From CAWBJO01 sp963789175 (GTDB lineage Bacteria; Pseudomonadota; Alphaproteobacteria; Rhizobiales; Aestuariivirgaceae), in the NCBI GenBank assembly GCA_963789175.1, contig CAWBJO010000006.1, forward strand, positions 558,001 through 622,000: a stretch of DNA of 64,000 nucleotides, given 5' to 3'. Below, in pieces: positions 16,652 through 25,113 of the stretch (positions are counted from its first letter, which is position 1; each line of letters opens with the position of its first letter). The notes under the pieces are model-generated. The model had not been told where the DNA came from. It did not search any database and saw nothing but the letters and a program-made list of their open reading frames with translations. Both the position numbers and the translations under genes were made by a program.

Positions 16652-18072
16652 CCCGGCGCAGCCGAAAGGGGTGCCAGGAACCCTTCCGACTTGAGGTCGC
16701 CGCTCACCTCGACAATCGCCTCCTCCAGCGTGTCGACGAGGAAGTCGGCCTCGCTCATAGAGAGCGTCAGGGGGGGCGACATGACGTCGAGGTGACCGAG
16801 CGGCCGCACGAGCAGCCCCTTCGCCTCGCATAGCTTGGAAATGCGGCGCGAGATGTCGATCTCCTCCGGCAGGTGGGCCTTGGTCACCTTGTCGGCAACG
16901 TATTCGACGCACATCATCAGGCGCCGGCCCCTCACCTGGCCGACGATCGGCAGCCTCTCCAGCTGCCGGAGCCGCCGCTCGAAATGATCACCGATCCGGC
17001 GGGCATGCTCGAGGAGATTTTCCTTTTCGATGATCTCGATGTTCTTCAGGGCGACGGCGCAACACACGGGATGCCCCGAATAGGTGAATCCGTGGGCGAA
17101 CCAGGCTTCGGGATCCGGCGCGCAAATCGCCTCGTGGATCGCGTCGGAATAGATGGTCACGCCGAGGGGTAGATAGCCCGATGTGAGCCCCTTGGCCGAG
17201 ACGATCATGTCGGGCTCGACTTCGAACTCGTCCTTCGACGCGAACCAGTGGCCGATACGTCCGAAGGCGGTGACGACCTCGTCGGCGATGAACAGGATGC
17301 CATTTTCCCGGGCCATGTCCCACATGCGGCGAAGGTACCCTGGCGGCGGCACGACCACGCCGCCCGACCCCTGAATGGGCTCGGCGACGAAGGCGGCGAT
17401 GTTCTCGGGTCCGAGCTCGCGGATCTTCGCGGCGAACTCGTCCAGGAGATGATCCGTAAACTGTTCTTCCGTCAGATGCGGCGGCCGTCGATAAGGGTAT
17501 GGCGCCGACAGGTGATGGATGAAATCGGTGAGGTAGTGGAAGTTCGGCGTGCGGTCGCCATAGCGGTTGCCGACCGAGATGCCGAGCAATGTCGAACCGT
17601 GATAGGAGTTGTGCCGCGAAATGATGTGCCGGCGCTGCCGGTCGCCGCGCCTGCCGTGATAGTAGTGCGCGAGGCGGATCGCCGTATCCATGGCACAGGA
17701 CCCGGAGAGCGAGAACGCCACGTGATTAAGGCTACCGGGCGCGATCGACGCGAGCTTAGCTGCCAACTCTGCCGCCGGCGGGTTCGTCATGTCGACGAAC
17801 GAATTGGCATAGGGCAGGCGCCGCGCCTGGTCCGCCATCGCATCGGCGAGTTCCTCGCGGCCGTAGCCGACATTGACGCACCACATGCCACCGATGCCGT
17901 CGAGATAGCGTCTGCCGCGGATGTCGGTGATGTAGGACCCCTTCCCTTCCACCACGATCATCGATCCTTCCTTCTGGAAGCTGTCGTGGTGGGTCCAGGG
18001 ATGCAGGAAGTGGTCGCGGTCCTTCTGCCACAGCACGCGCGCGTCGAGCTCGTTGTGGCCAGCGAAAGCCAT
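16648..18072 (-). CDS. Class III (omega) aminotransferase
   Basis: A 474-residue PLP-dependent aminotransferase of subgroup III, the group with putrescine-, taurine- or beta-alanine:pyruvate aminotransferases. The PLP lysine is Lys294 in SAKGLTSGY. The cofactor Asp264 lies in FIADEVVTAFGR, and GSCAMDTAIRLAHYY is the phosphate-binding segment, with Cys where most members have Glu (GSEA). FSLSG and AHGFTYSGHPVCCAVAL are also standard. The exact amine is not determinable. The upstream region holds an 18-bp palindrome at 18084-18101, 12 bp from the start, so a TetR-type repressor probably controls it. Confidence 0.9.
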   Translation of the reverse strand: MAFAGHNELDARVLWQKDRDHFLHPWTHHDSFQKEGSMIVVEGKGSYITDIRGRRYLDGIGGMWCVNVGYGREELADAMADQARRLPYANSFVDMTNPPAAELAAKLASIAPGSLNHVAFSLSGSCAMDTAIRLAHYYHGRRGDRQRRHIISRHNSYHGSTLLGISVGNRYGDRTPNFHYLTDFIHHLSAPYPYRRPPHLTEEQFTDHLLDEFAAKIRELGPENIAAFVAEPIQGSGGVVVPPPGYLRRMWDMARENGILFIADEVVTAFGRIGHWFASKDEFEVEPDMIVSAKGLTSGYLPLGVTIYSDAIHEAICAPDPEAWFAHGFTYSGHPVCCAVALKNIEIIEKENLLEHARRIGDHFERRLRQLERLPIVGQVRGRRLMMCVEYVADKVTKAHLPEEIDISRRISKLCEAKGLLVRPLGHLDVMSPPLTLSMSEADFLVDTLEEAIVEVSGDLKSEGFLAPLSAAPG

Positions 18073-18083
18073 AGGACACCTGT

Positions 18084-18101
18084 ATTGAATGTACGTTCAA
18101 T
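18084..18101. promoter_or_regulatory. Palindromic operator upstream of the class III aminotransferase
   Basis: The sequence ATTGAATGTACGTTCAAT is an inverted repeat with 6-bp arms (ATTGAA/TTCAAT) around a near-palindromic TGTACG centre. It lies 12 bp upstream of the aminotransferase ATG, between the likely promoter and the ribosome site (AGGTG). Its size and symmetry fit a TetR-family dimer. The regulator is not identified; the only complete TetR gene in the window is at 55364. Confidence 0.65.
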
Positions 18102-18207
18102 TAGAAGGTGCCACGGCCACGGGAGCCGAACAAGGGTCACCTCTCCGACGGAAATTAACCTATGCAACCCATTGGTTCCGTTAAGAATTTCTCAGAAATC
18201 TGCCAAA

Positions 18208-18233
18208 AATTGAATCGACTCCTAATTGAATCG
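18208..18233. repeat. Direct repeat AATTGAATCG x2, 16-bp period
   Basis: The 10-mer AATTGAATCG occurs at 18208-18217 and again at 18224-18233. It lies in the AT-rich leader of the autotransporter gene, about 50-80 bp before its start. The repeats share ATTGAA with the palindrome at 18084. This could be a tandem regulator site (1.5 helical turns apart) or part of the promoter. Confidence 0.5.
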
Positions 18234-18285
18234 CATCTATCACCCCACGCAGTGATTGCATCAATTCGTATGCGTGAGGTTGGTC

Positions 18286-20101
18286 ATGCGTTGGGATTTG
18301 CGTTTTCTCCTGTCGGCATTCGGTGCGGCAGCTCTGGCCGTCTTCGGCCCTCCGGCCCTGGCAGATTTCACCGTTCGCTCCGGTGACACCGCAACGACCA
18401 CGCAGACTCTCGGCGACAGCGAGACGGGCACCATCGAGAGTGGAGGGGCCATCAATGTGACGGGGTTACGTGTCGATGCCGTTTCTGCAGTTAGCAAAAA
18501 CCGAATATCCAACTCTGGCAAAATCACGACGAGCGGAGTGCAAGGCTTTGGAATTCATGCTCAAGGCGAGAACGATATCGTCAACTCCGGGTCGATCAGT
18601 ACACTGAGGAATTTCGCAACCGGCATTGGCGCCGGAGCGGGAAGCTACATCGTCAATTCTGGAACGATCTCTACAAGTGGGGACTATGCATATGGCATTT
18701 CGGCTGCGGCGAGCTCCGTACTCAACTCCGGCAACATTTACACCTCTGGACCGCAATCCTACGGGATTGAGGTATCCGACGAATCTTCGGTTGTGAACAC
18801 GGGTACGATCATCGTCTCCGGGTTCTTCTCGCGTGCTGTGCGTCTGCCTCACGACAGTGTATTCACGAATTCCGGAACCCTGATCTCGGAACAAAGTGAA
18901 TCCATTTCCGCAACCTCCGACAATATCATCAACCTTCTTGCCGGCACCGCCATACAAGGCAAAGTCGATCTTTCCACCCCCAACAACACGATGACGTTTG
19001 GGAACGGCCTCAGCGCGATCATAGGATTCATGACGGATGTGCTGCGCCCAATTACCAATCTTCCCGACACCGTCGACACCAATGGAATGCCCTATGTCAT
19101 GACCTCGGACACGCTTGCCGTCGCCGACACGACCGGATTCGCGCTGGCGGATGAAATGCTCGACGATGCTATCACGCCTGCCTTCCGCGCCGTGCATGAC
19201 CAGCTTGCTCGGGGCAGAAGGACTGCGGTCGTGACGCCGGCGGCAGATGTGCCGGCCGAAATGTCTCGCCCCTCACCGTTCATCGGAGCATGGGCCACGG
19301 TTTATGGCGTCGACAGAACCCAGGATCACGACGAACCGGTCTACTCGGCTTCGAACCGAACCGGCGGCTTCGTTGGTGGCATCAACGGAAGGCTGCCCTT
19401 TTTCGATGAAGCCGGAATCGTCGCCGGCCAGGCGCGCGGCAAGCTCGAAGTCGATGCCAATGCGCAGGATGTGGATGCGTATACTTACTATGGCGGCCTG
19501 TATGGCCGGCGCTCCATCGGCAGTGCCAGCACCGCCAGCTTCACGCTGCTTGCTGGAAGGGTGACGTACGACAGCACTCGGCGGCTCGCGGATACCGGAG
19601 TTACTCGGCGGCATGGACTATGCGGATGCGAGCTATGGGGCATGGTTCGTCTCGCCGGAGCTAAGCTACGACAGGCGGCTCGGCATCTTCGAGGGCGGCG
19701 TCGCGGCGAGGTATACGGGACTCTTCATCGAGTCCTACAACGAGAGCGGCCAGAACTGGGACCTGTCGGTCGACAGCCGGATCGTGAATGCCATGGACCT
19801 CAGAGCCCAGCTGTCCCTTCCCTGGACCGTCGACATCAACGGCGGGTCGCTCGAGCTGATAAGCCGCGCCGGCGCCAACGCGCGTTTCGACGACGACGAG
19901 GTGTCGGGAGAGCTTCTCGGCCAGGCGATTTCCTTCGATCCGAGCGGCGGAACGTCTGCCACGGGGGTCTTCGCGTCCGCTTCCGGTGGATGGCGTTCGG
20001 CAACCGGCCGCGTCGCCGCTTCCCTCGATCTCGATGCGGCCTACGGCACCGACAAGTCGACGACGCTTTCCGCCTCGGCCGGATTGCGGATCGCGTTCTA
20101 A
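18286..20101 (+). pseudogene. Autotransporter (beta-helix passenger, beta-barrel), one frameshift near 19600
   Basis: A type V secretion-like outer-membrane protein of about 604 residues, split by one extra base near 19597-19602. The N-terminus is a signal peptide (MRWDLRFLLSAFGAAALAVF). A passenger of about six beta-helix turns marked by NSG or NTG (for example IVNSGTISTSGDYAYGI) covers residues about 70-215. A linker and a C-terminal autotransporter barrel follow, beginning near FIGAWATVYGVDRT and ending ASAGLRIAF. Frame 1 is good through TYDSTRRLADT; the next frame resumes at LGGMDYADASYGAWFVS. ATG 18286 has GAGG 6 bases upstream. Removing one T from GTTACT restores the frame. Sequencing error or real decay are both possible. 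Confidence 0.8.
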
Positions 20102-20245
20102 GGTTCAGGAGGAAGCGGCGGCAGTTCGATATCCCGCATTGCCGAGGCAGGAGCCCGAAGCTAAGGTCGACCAAGGCGAGAACGGCAATCCGTTCCAGAC
20201 CGTGCAGACTGCGCCCGGCAGACTACCGGCGGAAGGAGTTAACCT

Positions 20246-21214
20246 ATGCGTAAGCTGCTCTTCACCCTTTTCTTCATGGTCCTGGCCCCCCTGCTCGCCA
20301 GCGCCCAGACCTATCCGGATCGAACCATCACCATGATCGTTCCCTTCGCGGCGGGTGGCCCGACCGATACGGTCGCGCGGCTCATCGGAGAGGTGATGAG
20401 CCGCGAGCTTGGCCAGCAGGTGATCGTGGAGAATGTGACGGGCGCCGGTGGAACTCTCGGTGCAGCGCGGCTCGCGACCTCGGAACCCGACGGCTACACG
20501 CTGCTCCTCCACCATATCGGTATGGCGACCTCGGCAACGCTCTACCGCAAACTTCCGTACGAACCGCTCAACTCGTTCGACTATGTGGGGCTCGTGACCG
20601 AAGTGCCCATGGTTATCGTCGCACGCAAGGATTTCGAGCCGAGCGATTTCAAAGCCCTCGTCGAGTACGTGAAAGCGAACACCGACAAGGTAACGCTGGC
20701 CAATGCGGGCATCGGAGCGGCTTCGCACCTTTGCGGCATGCTGTTCATGAGCAAGGTCGGCGCGAAGCTCACCACGGTTCCCTACAAGGGAACAGGTCCG
20801 GCTCTCACCGACCTGATGGGAGGCCAGGTCGACATGATGTGCGACCAGAGCACGAATACGGCCAAGCAGATCCAGGCTGGCGAAATCAAGGCCTACGCCA
20901 CGACGACGACAGAGCGGCTCAAGGTTCTGCCGGATGTCCCCACTGCCGCCGAAGCCGGAGTCGCAGGCCTCGAGGTCGGCATCTGGCACGGCATCTACGT
21001 TCCAAAGGGCACGCCTCAGGAGGCCATCGACAAGTTGACCGCGGCCCTCCAGGCGGCACTGGCCGATCAGAACGTAATCAAGAGCTTCGGTGAACTTGGA
21101 ACGGCACCCGTCTCCGCCGACCAGGCGACTCCTGCCGGCCTTAAGGCAAAGCTTGAAGGCGAGATCGAGCGCTGGAAGCCGGTGATCAATGCAGCGGGCG
21201 AATATGCCGACTAG
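20246..21214 (+). CDS. tctC: Tripartite tricarboxylate transporter substrate-binding protein (Bug/TctC family)
   Basis: A 322-residue periplasmic solute receptor of the Bug family. It has a signal peptide (MRKLLFTLFFMVLAPLLASA) and then the family motif YPDRTITMIVPFAAGGPTD, with VENVTGAGGTLGAARLA and VPYKGTGPALTDLMGG further on. It captures a carboxylate or similar anion for TctAB. The ligand cannot be read from sequence, although Bug proteins bind citrate, glutamate, nicotinate and others. An AAGGAG site precedes ATG 20246. It heads the tctCBA operon and is preceded by a 144-bp gap after the autotransporter. Confidence 0.93.
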   Translation: MRKLLFTLFFMVLAPLLASAQTYPDRTITMIVPFAAGGPTDTVARLIGEVMSRELGQQVIVENVTGAGGTLGAARLATSEPDGYTLLLHHIGMATSATLYRKLPYEPLNSFDYVGLVTEVPMVIVARKDFEPSDFKALVEYVKANTDKVTLANAGIGAASHLCGMLFMSKVGAKLTTVPYKGTGPALTDLMGGQVDMMCDQSTNTAKQIQAGEIKAYATTTTERLKVLPDVPTAAEAGVAGLEVGIWHGIYVPKGTPQEAIDKLTAALQAALADQNVIKSFGELGTAPVSADQATPAGLKAKLEGEIERWKPVINAAGEYAD

Positions 21215-21336
21215 GGCGTGATTGCCCGCAGCGCAGCTTCGCAGATCGACTAGGGACAAAGTTCGAAAGGACGGCGTATAGTCGGCCCCTAGCGCGGGCG
21301 TGATGATGTTCGTCGCCTCGCACCTGGGGGATCGGC

Positions 21337-21792
21337 GTGCCGAACTTGAGTGTCAAGGATCTAGCGGCCGGACTCATCTTCGGCGCTATAGGCGCTTTCT
21401 TTCTGGTGGGTTCCCTATCGCTCGAGGTCGGGACGGCATTCAGAATGGGCCCCGGCTATTTCCCCCTGCTCCTGTCGGGAATATTGATCGCTCTCGGAGC
21501 AGCCATGAGCATCCGCTCGTTTGCGGCCGCCTATGAGCCCCTGGAAGGCGCGCCGTGGCGAGGTGTCGCACTGATCCTCGCGGCAATCGCTGCCTTCGGC
21601 GCATCCGTCCGCGGACTCGGCCTCGTCGCAGCACTGGCAGTTGCGGTCCTCGTAACCACGTTCGCCAGCCGCAGGATGACATTGCCGATGGCAGTCATGC
21701 TGACTTTGGCATTGACGGTCTTCTGCGTCGCGGTTTTCAGTTATGGCCTTGGCCTTCCGTTGAGGCTCAAGGGTCCGTGGCTGTCGTTCTGA
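21337..21792 (+). CDS. tctB: Tripartite tricarboxylate transporter small membrane subunit TctB
   Basis: A 151-residue inner-membrane protein with about four hydrophobic segments. The N-terminal DLAAGLIFGAIGAFFLVGS and RMGPGYFPLLLSGILIALG are the TctB signature. It starts with GTG 21337, preceded by a GGGGGATC ribosome site. It is the small subunit of the TTT transporter and lies 122 bp after tctC and 10 bp before tctA. Confidence 0.92.
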   Translation: MPNLSVKDLAAGLIFGAIGAFFLVGSLSLEVGTAFRMGPGYFPLLLSGILIALGAAMSIRSFAAAYEPLEGAPWRGVALILAAIAAFGASVRGLGLVAALAVAVLVTTFASRRMTLPMAVMLTLALTVFCVAVFSYGLGLPLRLKGPWLSF

Positions 21793-21802
21793 AGCTGCGG
21801 CA

Positions 21803-23305
21803 ATGGATCTCGTCGCCAATCTCACACTCGGCTTCGCGACCGCACTCGATCCCGTAAACCTGTTTTACTGTTTCATAGGCGTTCTGCTCGGCACCCTGAT
21901 CGGGGTTCTGCCGGGCATCGGGCCGACCGCGACCATCGCGATGCTGCTCCCCATCACGTACGCCCTCTCGCCTGCCACTTCCATCATCATGCTCGCGGGC
22001 ATCTACTACGGCGCACAGTATGGAGGCTCGACGACCGCGATACTGATCAACCTGCCCGGCGAGTCGTCTTCAGCAGTGACGGCCATCGACGGCTACCGCA
22101 TGGCGCGGGAGGGACGGGCCGGTCCGGCACTCGCCACCGCCGCCCTAAGCTCCTTCTTCGCCGGCACAGTCGCCACCGTGCTCATCACCGCCTTCGCTCC
22201 TCCGCTTGCCCGAGTGGCCCTGAAATTCGGGCCGGCCGAATACTTCTCGCTCATGTTGCTCGGACTCGTCTGCTCCGTGGCGCTAGCCCAGGGATCGATC
22301 CCCAAGGCTCTCGCGATGATCGTCCTCGGACTTCTTCTCGGCCTGGTCGGCCGCGACGTCTATACCGGGGATGAGCGCTTTACCCTGGGTTTCCTAGAGC
22401 TTGCCGATGGAATCAACTTCGTTGCGGTCGCGGTCGGCATATTCGGCATCGCCGAAATCCTGCGCAACCTTGAGAATGAGAGCGATCGGGTGGCAGTGAT
22501 CCGCAAAGTTTCAGGCCTGATGCCGACGCGTGCCGATCTCAAGGCGATCGTAGCCCCCGTACTGCGCGGCACCGCCCTCGGCTCCGCGCTGGGTATTCTG
22601 CCCGGCGGCGGTGCGATTCTGTCGGCGTTCGCGGCCTACACGGTCGAGAAAAGGATATCCAAGACGCCGCAGCGTTTCGGGAAAGGCGCGATCGAGGGCG
22701 TCGCCGCTCCCGAAGCAGCCAACAACGCCGGGGCGCAAACCTCGTTCATTCCCATGCTGACCCTCGGCATTCCGGCCAATCCGGTCATGGCACTCATGAT
22801 CGGCGCCCTCACGATCAAGAACATCGTTCCGGGCCCGGACGTCGCGACCGAGCAGCCCGCCCTGTTCTGGGGTCTCATCGCGTCGATGTGGATCGGCAAC
22901 CTGATGCTTGTGCTGCTGAACCTGCCACTGGTTGGATTGTGGGTGAAGCTGCTCAGCATACCCTACTATCTGCTGTTCCCCGCCATCCTCGCGTTCTGTG
23001 CAATCGGCGTTTACAGTATCAACAGCAACCCATTCGATCTCTACGCCGTAGCTCTGTTCGGCCTTCTCGGCTACACGTTGACAAAACTCGGCTGCGAGCC
23101 GGCTCCGCTGCTTCTCGGTTTCGTGCTGGGGCCAATGATCGAGGAAAATCTGCGGCGCGCCATGATCATCTCGCACGGCGATCCGACGGTCTTCGTGACG
23201 CGGCCGCTCAGTGCATCCCTCATAGCGATAGCGGCGGGAGTGCTGGTACTCCTACTGATCCCGTCCATATCCCGCCGCCGTGAAGTCGTCTTCCGCGAGG
23301 ACTAG
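21803..23305 (+). CDS. tctA: Tripartite tricarboxylate transporter large permease TctA
   Basis: A 500-residue inner-membrane permease with about 11-12 predicted membrane segments. Family motifs are IGVLPGIGPTATIAMLLPIT, YYGAQYGGSTTAILINLPGE and a repeat-like second half with LGILPGGGAILSAFAAY and PEAANNAGAQTSFIPMLTLG. It works with TctB and the periplasmic TctC in secondary uptake driven by ion gradient. It ends 64 bp before the convergent tRNA-Leu gene. Confidence 0.95.
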   Translation: MDLVANLTLGFATALDPVNLFYCFIGVLLGTLIGVLPGIGPTATIAMLLPITYALSPATSIIMLAGIYYGAQYGGSTTAILINLPGESSSAVTAIDGYRMAREGRAGPALATAALSSFFAGTVATVLITAFAPPLARVALKFGPAEYFSLMLLGLVCSVALAQGSIPKALAMIVLGLLLGLVGRDVYTGDERFTLGFLELADGINFVAVAVGIFGIAEILRNLENESDRVAVIRKVSGLMPTRADLKAIVAPVLRGTALGSALGILPGGGAILSAFAAYTVEKRISKTPQRFGKGAIEGVAAPEAANNAGAQTSFIPMLTLGIPANPVMALMIGALTIKNIVPGPDVATEQPALFWGLIASMWIGNLMLVLLNLPLVGLWVKLLSIPYYLLFPAILAFCAIGVYSINSNPFDLYAVALFGLLGYTLTKLGCEPAPLLLGFVLGPMIEENLRRAMIISHGDPTVFVTRPLSASLIAIAAGVLVLLLIPSISRRREVVFRED

Positions 23306-23369
23306 CCGCCCTCCCAGAAGCGGTAAGCGACAAATTAGGCGGGCCAAGACTGCCGGATCAACATTCGAT

Positions 23370-23456
23370 TGGTGCGGGCGGCAGGATTTGAACCTGCAAG
23401 ACCTTGCGGTCCACGGATTTTAAGTCCGTTGCGTATACCAGTTCCGCCACGCCCGC
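23370..23456 (-). tRNA. tRNA-Leu (anticodon UAA)
   Basis: An 87-nt type II tRNA on the minus strand, with the CCA end encoded (23370-23372). The acceptor stem pairs GCGGGCG with CGCCCGC. The anticodon loop CUUAAAA gives UAA, and a variable stem (GGACC...GGUCU) and a T-stem with loop UUCAAAU are present. It reads UUA codons. No integrase or partial tRNA copy is nearby, so there is no sign that it is an attachment site. Confidence 0.95.
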
Positions 23457-23535
23457 GGCCGGCACGTAGCGCTTATAGGATGGGCGAACGTCCCGTTCCA
23501 GTGGCGCTGCGAGCTGCCTGTGCCCACGCGCACCA

Positions 23536-23562
23536 ACAAAAAAGCCTGCCGAAGCAGGCTCG
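23536..23562 (-). terminator. Rho-independent terminator of the outer-membrane barrel gene
   Basis: Read on the minus strand, AGCCTGC and GCAGGCT (23543-23549 and 23554-23560) form a 7-bp stem with a TTCG tetraloop, followed by six T (23543-23538). It lies just after the stop of the barrel gene at 23585 and before the tRNA-Leu gene. Confidence 0.9.
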
Positions 23563-23584
23563 AGGTTTCTTCACTGCGGACCCT

Positions 23585-24265
23585 TCAGAATTTGATTCTG
23601 AGGCCTATGGAGCTCGACAGGATGAGTGGGCTGTTCAGAGTGCCTTCGAATGCCGCGCCATCCAAATCCACCTCGACGTCCGACAGAACCATGAGCTGGG
23701 TCTGGCTGAAGAGATCGACAGTGTCGGACAGGGTGAACTTGCTGCCGCCCTCGATCGCGCCCGCGAAAACGATGTCCGATCCATCGAGCGAGTTGCCTCC
23801 AGGCCCGATATCGTGCACGTCCACCACGGCACCGCCGATGCCGACCCCGATATAGGGGTGCCACCAGCTGAAGATCTCCATCTCGTAGTCGATTTTCGCG
23901 AGCAGCGAATAGACCCGCAGCGATCCGTCCAAGTCGACCGTCGCTCCCCCGTCAAGATCGTAGGAGTCGGCGCCCGTGCTGCTGCCGGCGAATTCGATTT
24001 CGGCACGCACGTTGTCGGCAAGATACTTGCCGATCGACAGGGCACCGCGTCCACCGTAGTTGAACTCCGTATCGCCCGGCCCCCCGAGCGATGATCCGCC
24101 CGGCGCGTCGGTGTCGATATCGAAAATCTGGACGAGTCCGCCCGATACCGCCAGGTAGTATCCTGACGGCATCGGTGGACTTTCGAAGTCGGCCGCGAAG
24201 GCTCCTGCCGCGGCGGTGAACAAGGCGCAACTTGTCGCCAAAGTCGCAATGAGATGCTTGTTCAC
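23585..24265 (-). CDS. Outer membrane beta-barrel protein
   Basis: A 226-residue outer-membrane barrel with a signal peptide (MNKHLIATLATSCALFTAAA, cleaved near GAFAADF). It has about eight amphipathic strands and a C-terminal strand ending SSSIGLRIKF, with the terminal Phe used by the BAM complex. HPYIGVGIGGAVVDVHD resembles the OmpW/Omp25 barrel style. Asp- and Gly-rich loops are long. It is a single-gene transcript ended by the strong terminator at 23536. The function is unknown. Confidence 0.82.
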   Translation of the reverse strand: MNKHLIATLATSCALFTAAAGAFAADFESPPMPSGYYLAVSGGLVQIFDIDTDAPGGSSLGGPGDTEFNYGGRGALSIGKYLADNVRAEIEFAGSSTGADSYDLDGGATVDLDGSLRVYSLLAKIDYEMEIFSWWHPYIGVGIGGAVVDVHDIGPGGNSLDGSDIVFAGAIEGGSKFTLSDTVDLFSQTQLMVLSDVEVDLDGAAFEGTLNSPLILSSSIGLRIKF

Positions 24266-24402
24266 CTTTTCCCCTCAGATTTCGCCGCTATGATTCCCGA
24301 GCCCTCCATCATCGATATTGCCATGGCGGCAGGGTCCCACAAAGGGGCCGCCGGAAATGTCGTTCGGTTGTGGCACTCGGGTGACAGTATCCCCGTGGGA
24401 GG

Positions 24403-24900
24403 TCAGGCCTTGGAACCGTCGCGGATCGGCGGTGCAAAGGCGAGATCCATGTCCCAGGGCAGGTAGATCCAGGTGTCCTGGCTGACCTCGGTGATGAAAG
24501 TATCGACAACGGGCCGGCCCTCGGGCTTGGCATAGACGGTGGCGAAATGGGCCTTGGGCAGCAGGGCCCGCACGGTGCGGCCGGTCGCTCCGGTATCCAC
24601 CAGGTCGTCGACGACCAGCACCCTTGCCCCGCCATCGGCCCCCGCAACCTCGGCACCGATGGTCTTCAGGATCTTGAGGTTCTCCTGCTTGTCATAGTCG
24701 TAGCTGGAGATGCAGACGGTCTCGATGACCCGGATGCCGAGCTCGCGAGCCACGATGGCCGCGGGCACCAGGCCGCCGCGCGTGACCGCGACGACGACGT
24801 CGAAGGGGCCTTCGGCGGACAGGCGCCAGGCGAGCGCACGGGAATCCCTGTGGAACTGGTCCCAGGACACCGGAAAGCTCTTCTTCTGCCTGTCGTTCAT
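24403..24900 (-). CDS. gpt: Xanthine-guanine phosphoribosyltransferase
   Basis: A 165-residue purine salvage enzyme that joins xanthine or guanine to PRPP. The PRPP loop is VLVVDDLVDTGATGRTV. AVTRGGLVPAAIVARELGIR and TVCISSYDYDKQ match E. coli Gpt closely, as does the C-terminal EVSQDTWIYLPWDMDLAFAPP. The start ATG is at 24898-24900. It is a single gene with a 213-bp upstream gap shared with the histidine kinase. Confidence 0.93.
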   Translation of the reverse strand: MNDRQKKSFPVSWDQFHRDSRALAWRLSAEGPFDVVVAVTRGGLVPAAIVARELGIRVIETVCISSYDYDKQENLKILKTIGAEVAGADGGARVLVVDDLVDTGATGRTVRALLPKAHFATVYAKPEGRPVVDTFITEVSQDTWIYLPWDMDLAFAPPIRDGSKA

Positions 24901-25113
24901 GGCCCACTACCCCAACGCCGGCGACCGTAAGCGGTTAATTCTTATGCCGCGAACCTCCCCGGGCATCAACCACCGCGGGCCGGAAACGAAGGATGTACAC
25001 AAATTAATCAATAACTTAAGACCGCTCCAATTCGGCCGGACCAATAAACCGTTGTTTCATCATTCTCGGGGAAACTGGCCTCTCGTGTGTGGCGTTAGGA
25101 GAGACTGCCCACT

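Noticed and set aside
19613..20253. The frame-1 continuation of the autotransporter past 19600
   Set aside because: It reads as Arg-rich out-of-frame sequence; the other frame carries the barrel motifs and terminal Phe.
23370..23456. tRNA-Leu as an integration site
   Set aside because: No integrase, no duplicated tRNA end and no change in composition beside it.
24250..24402. GGCGGC/GCCGCC pairing between gpt and the barrel gene
   Set aside because: No T run follows on either strand and the loop is long; not called a terminator.
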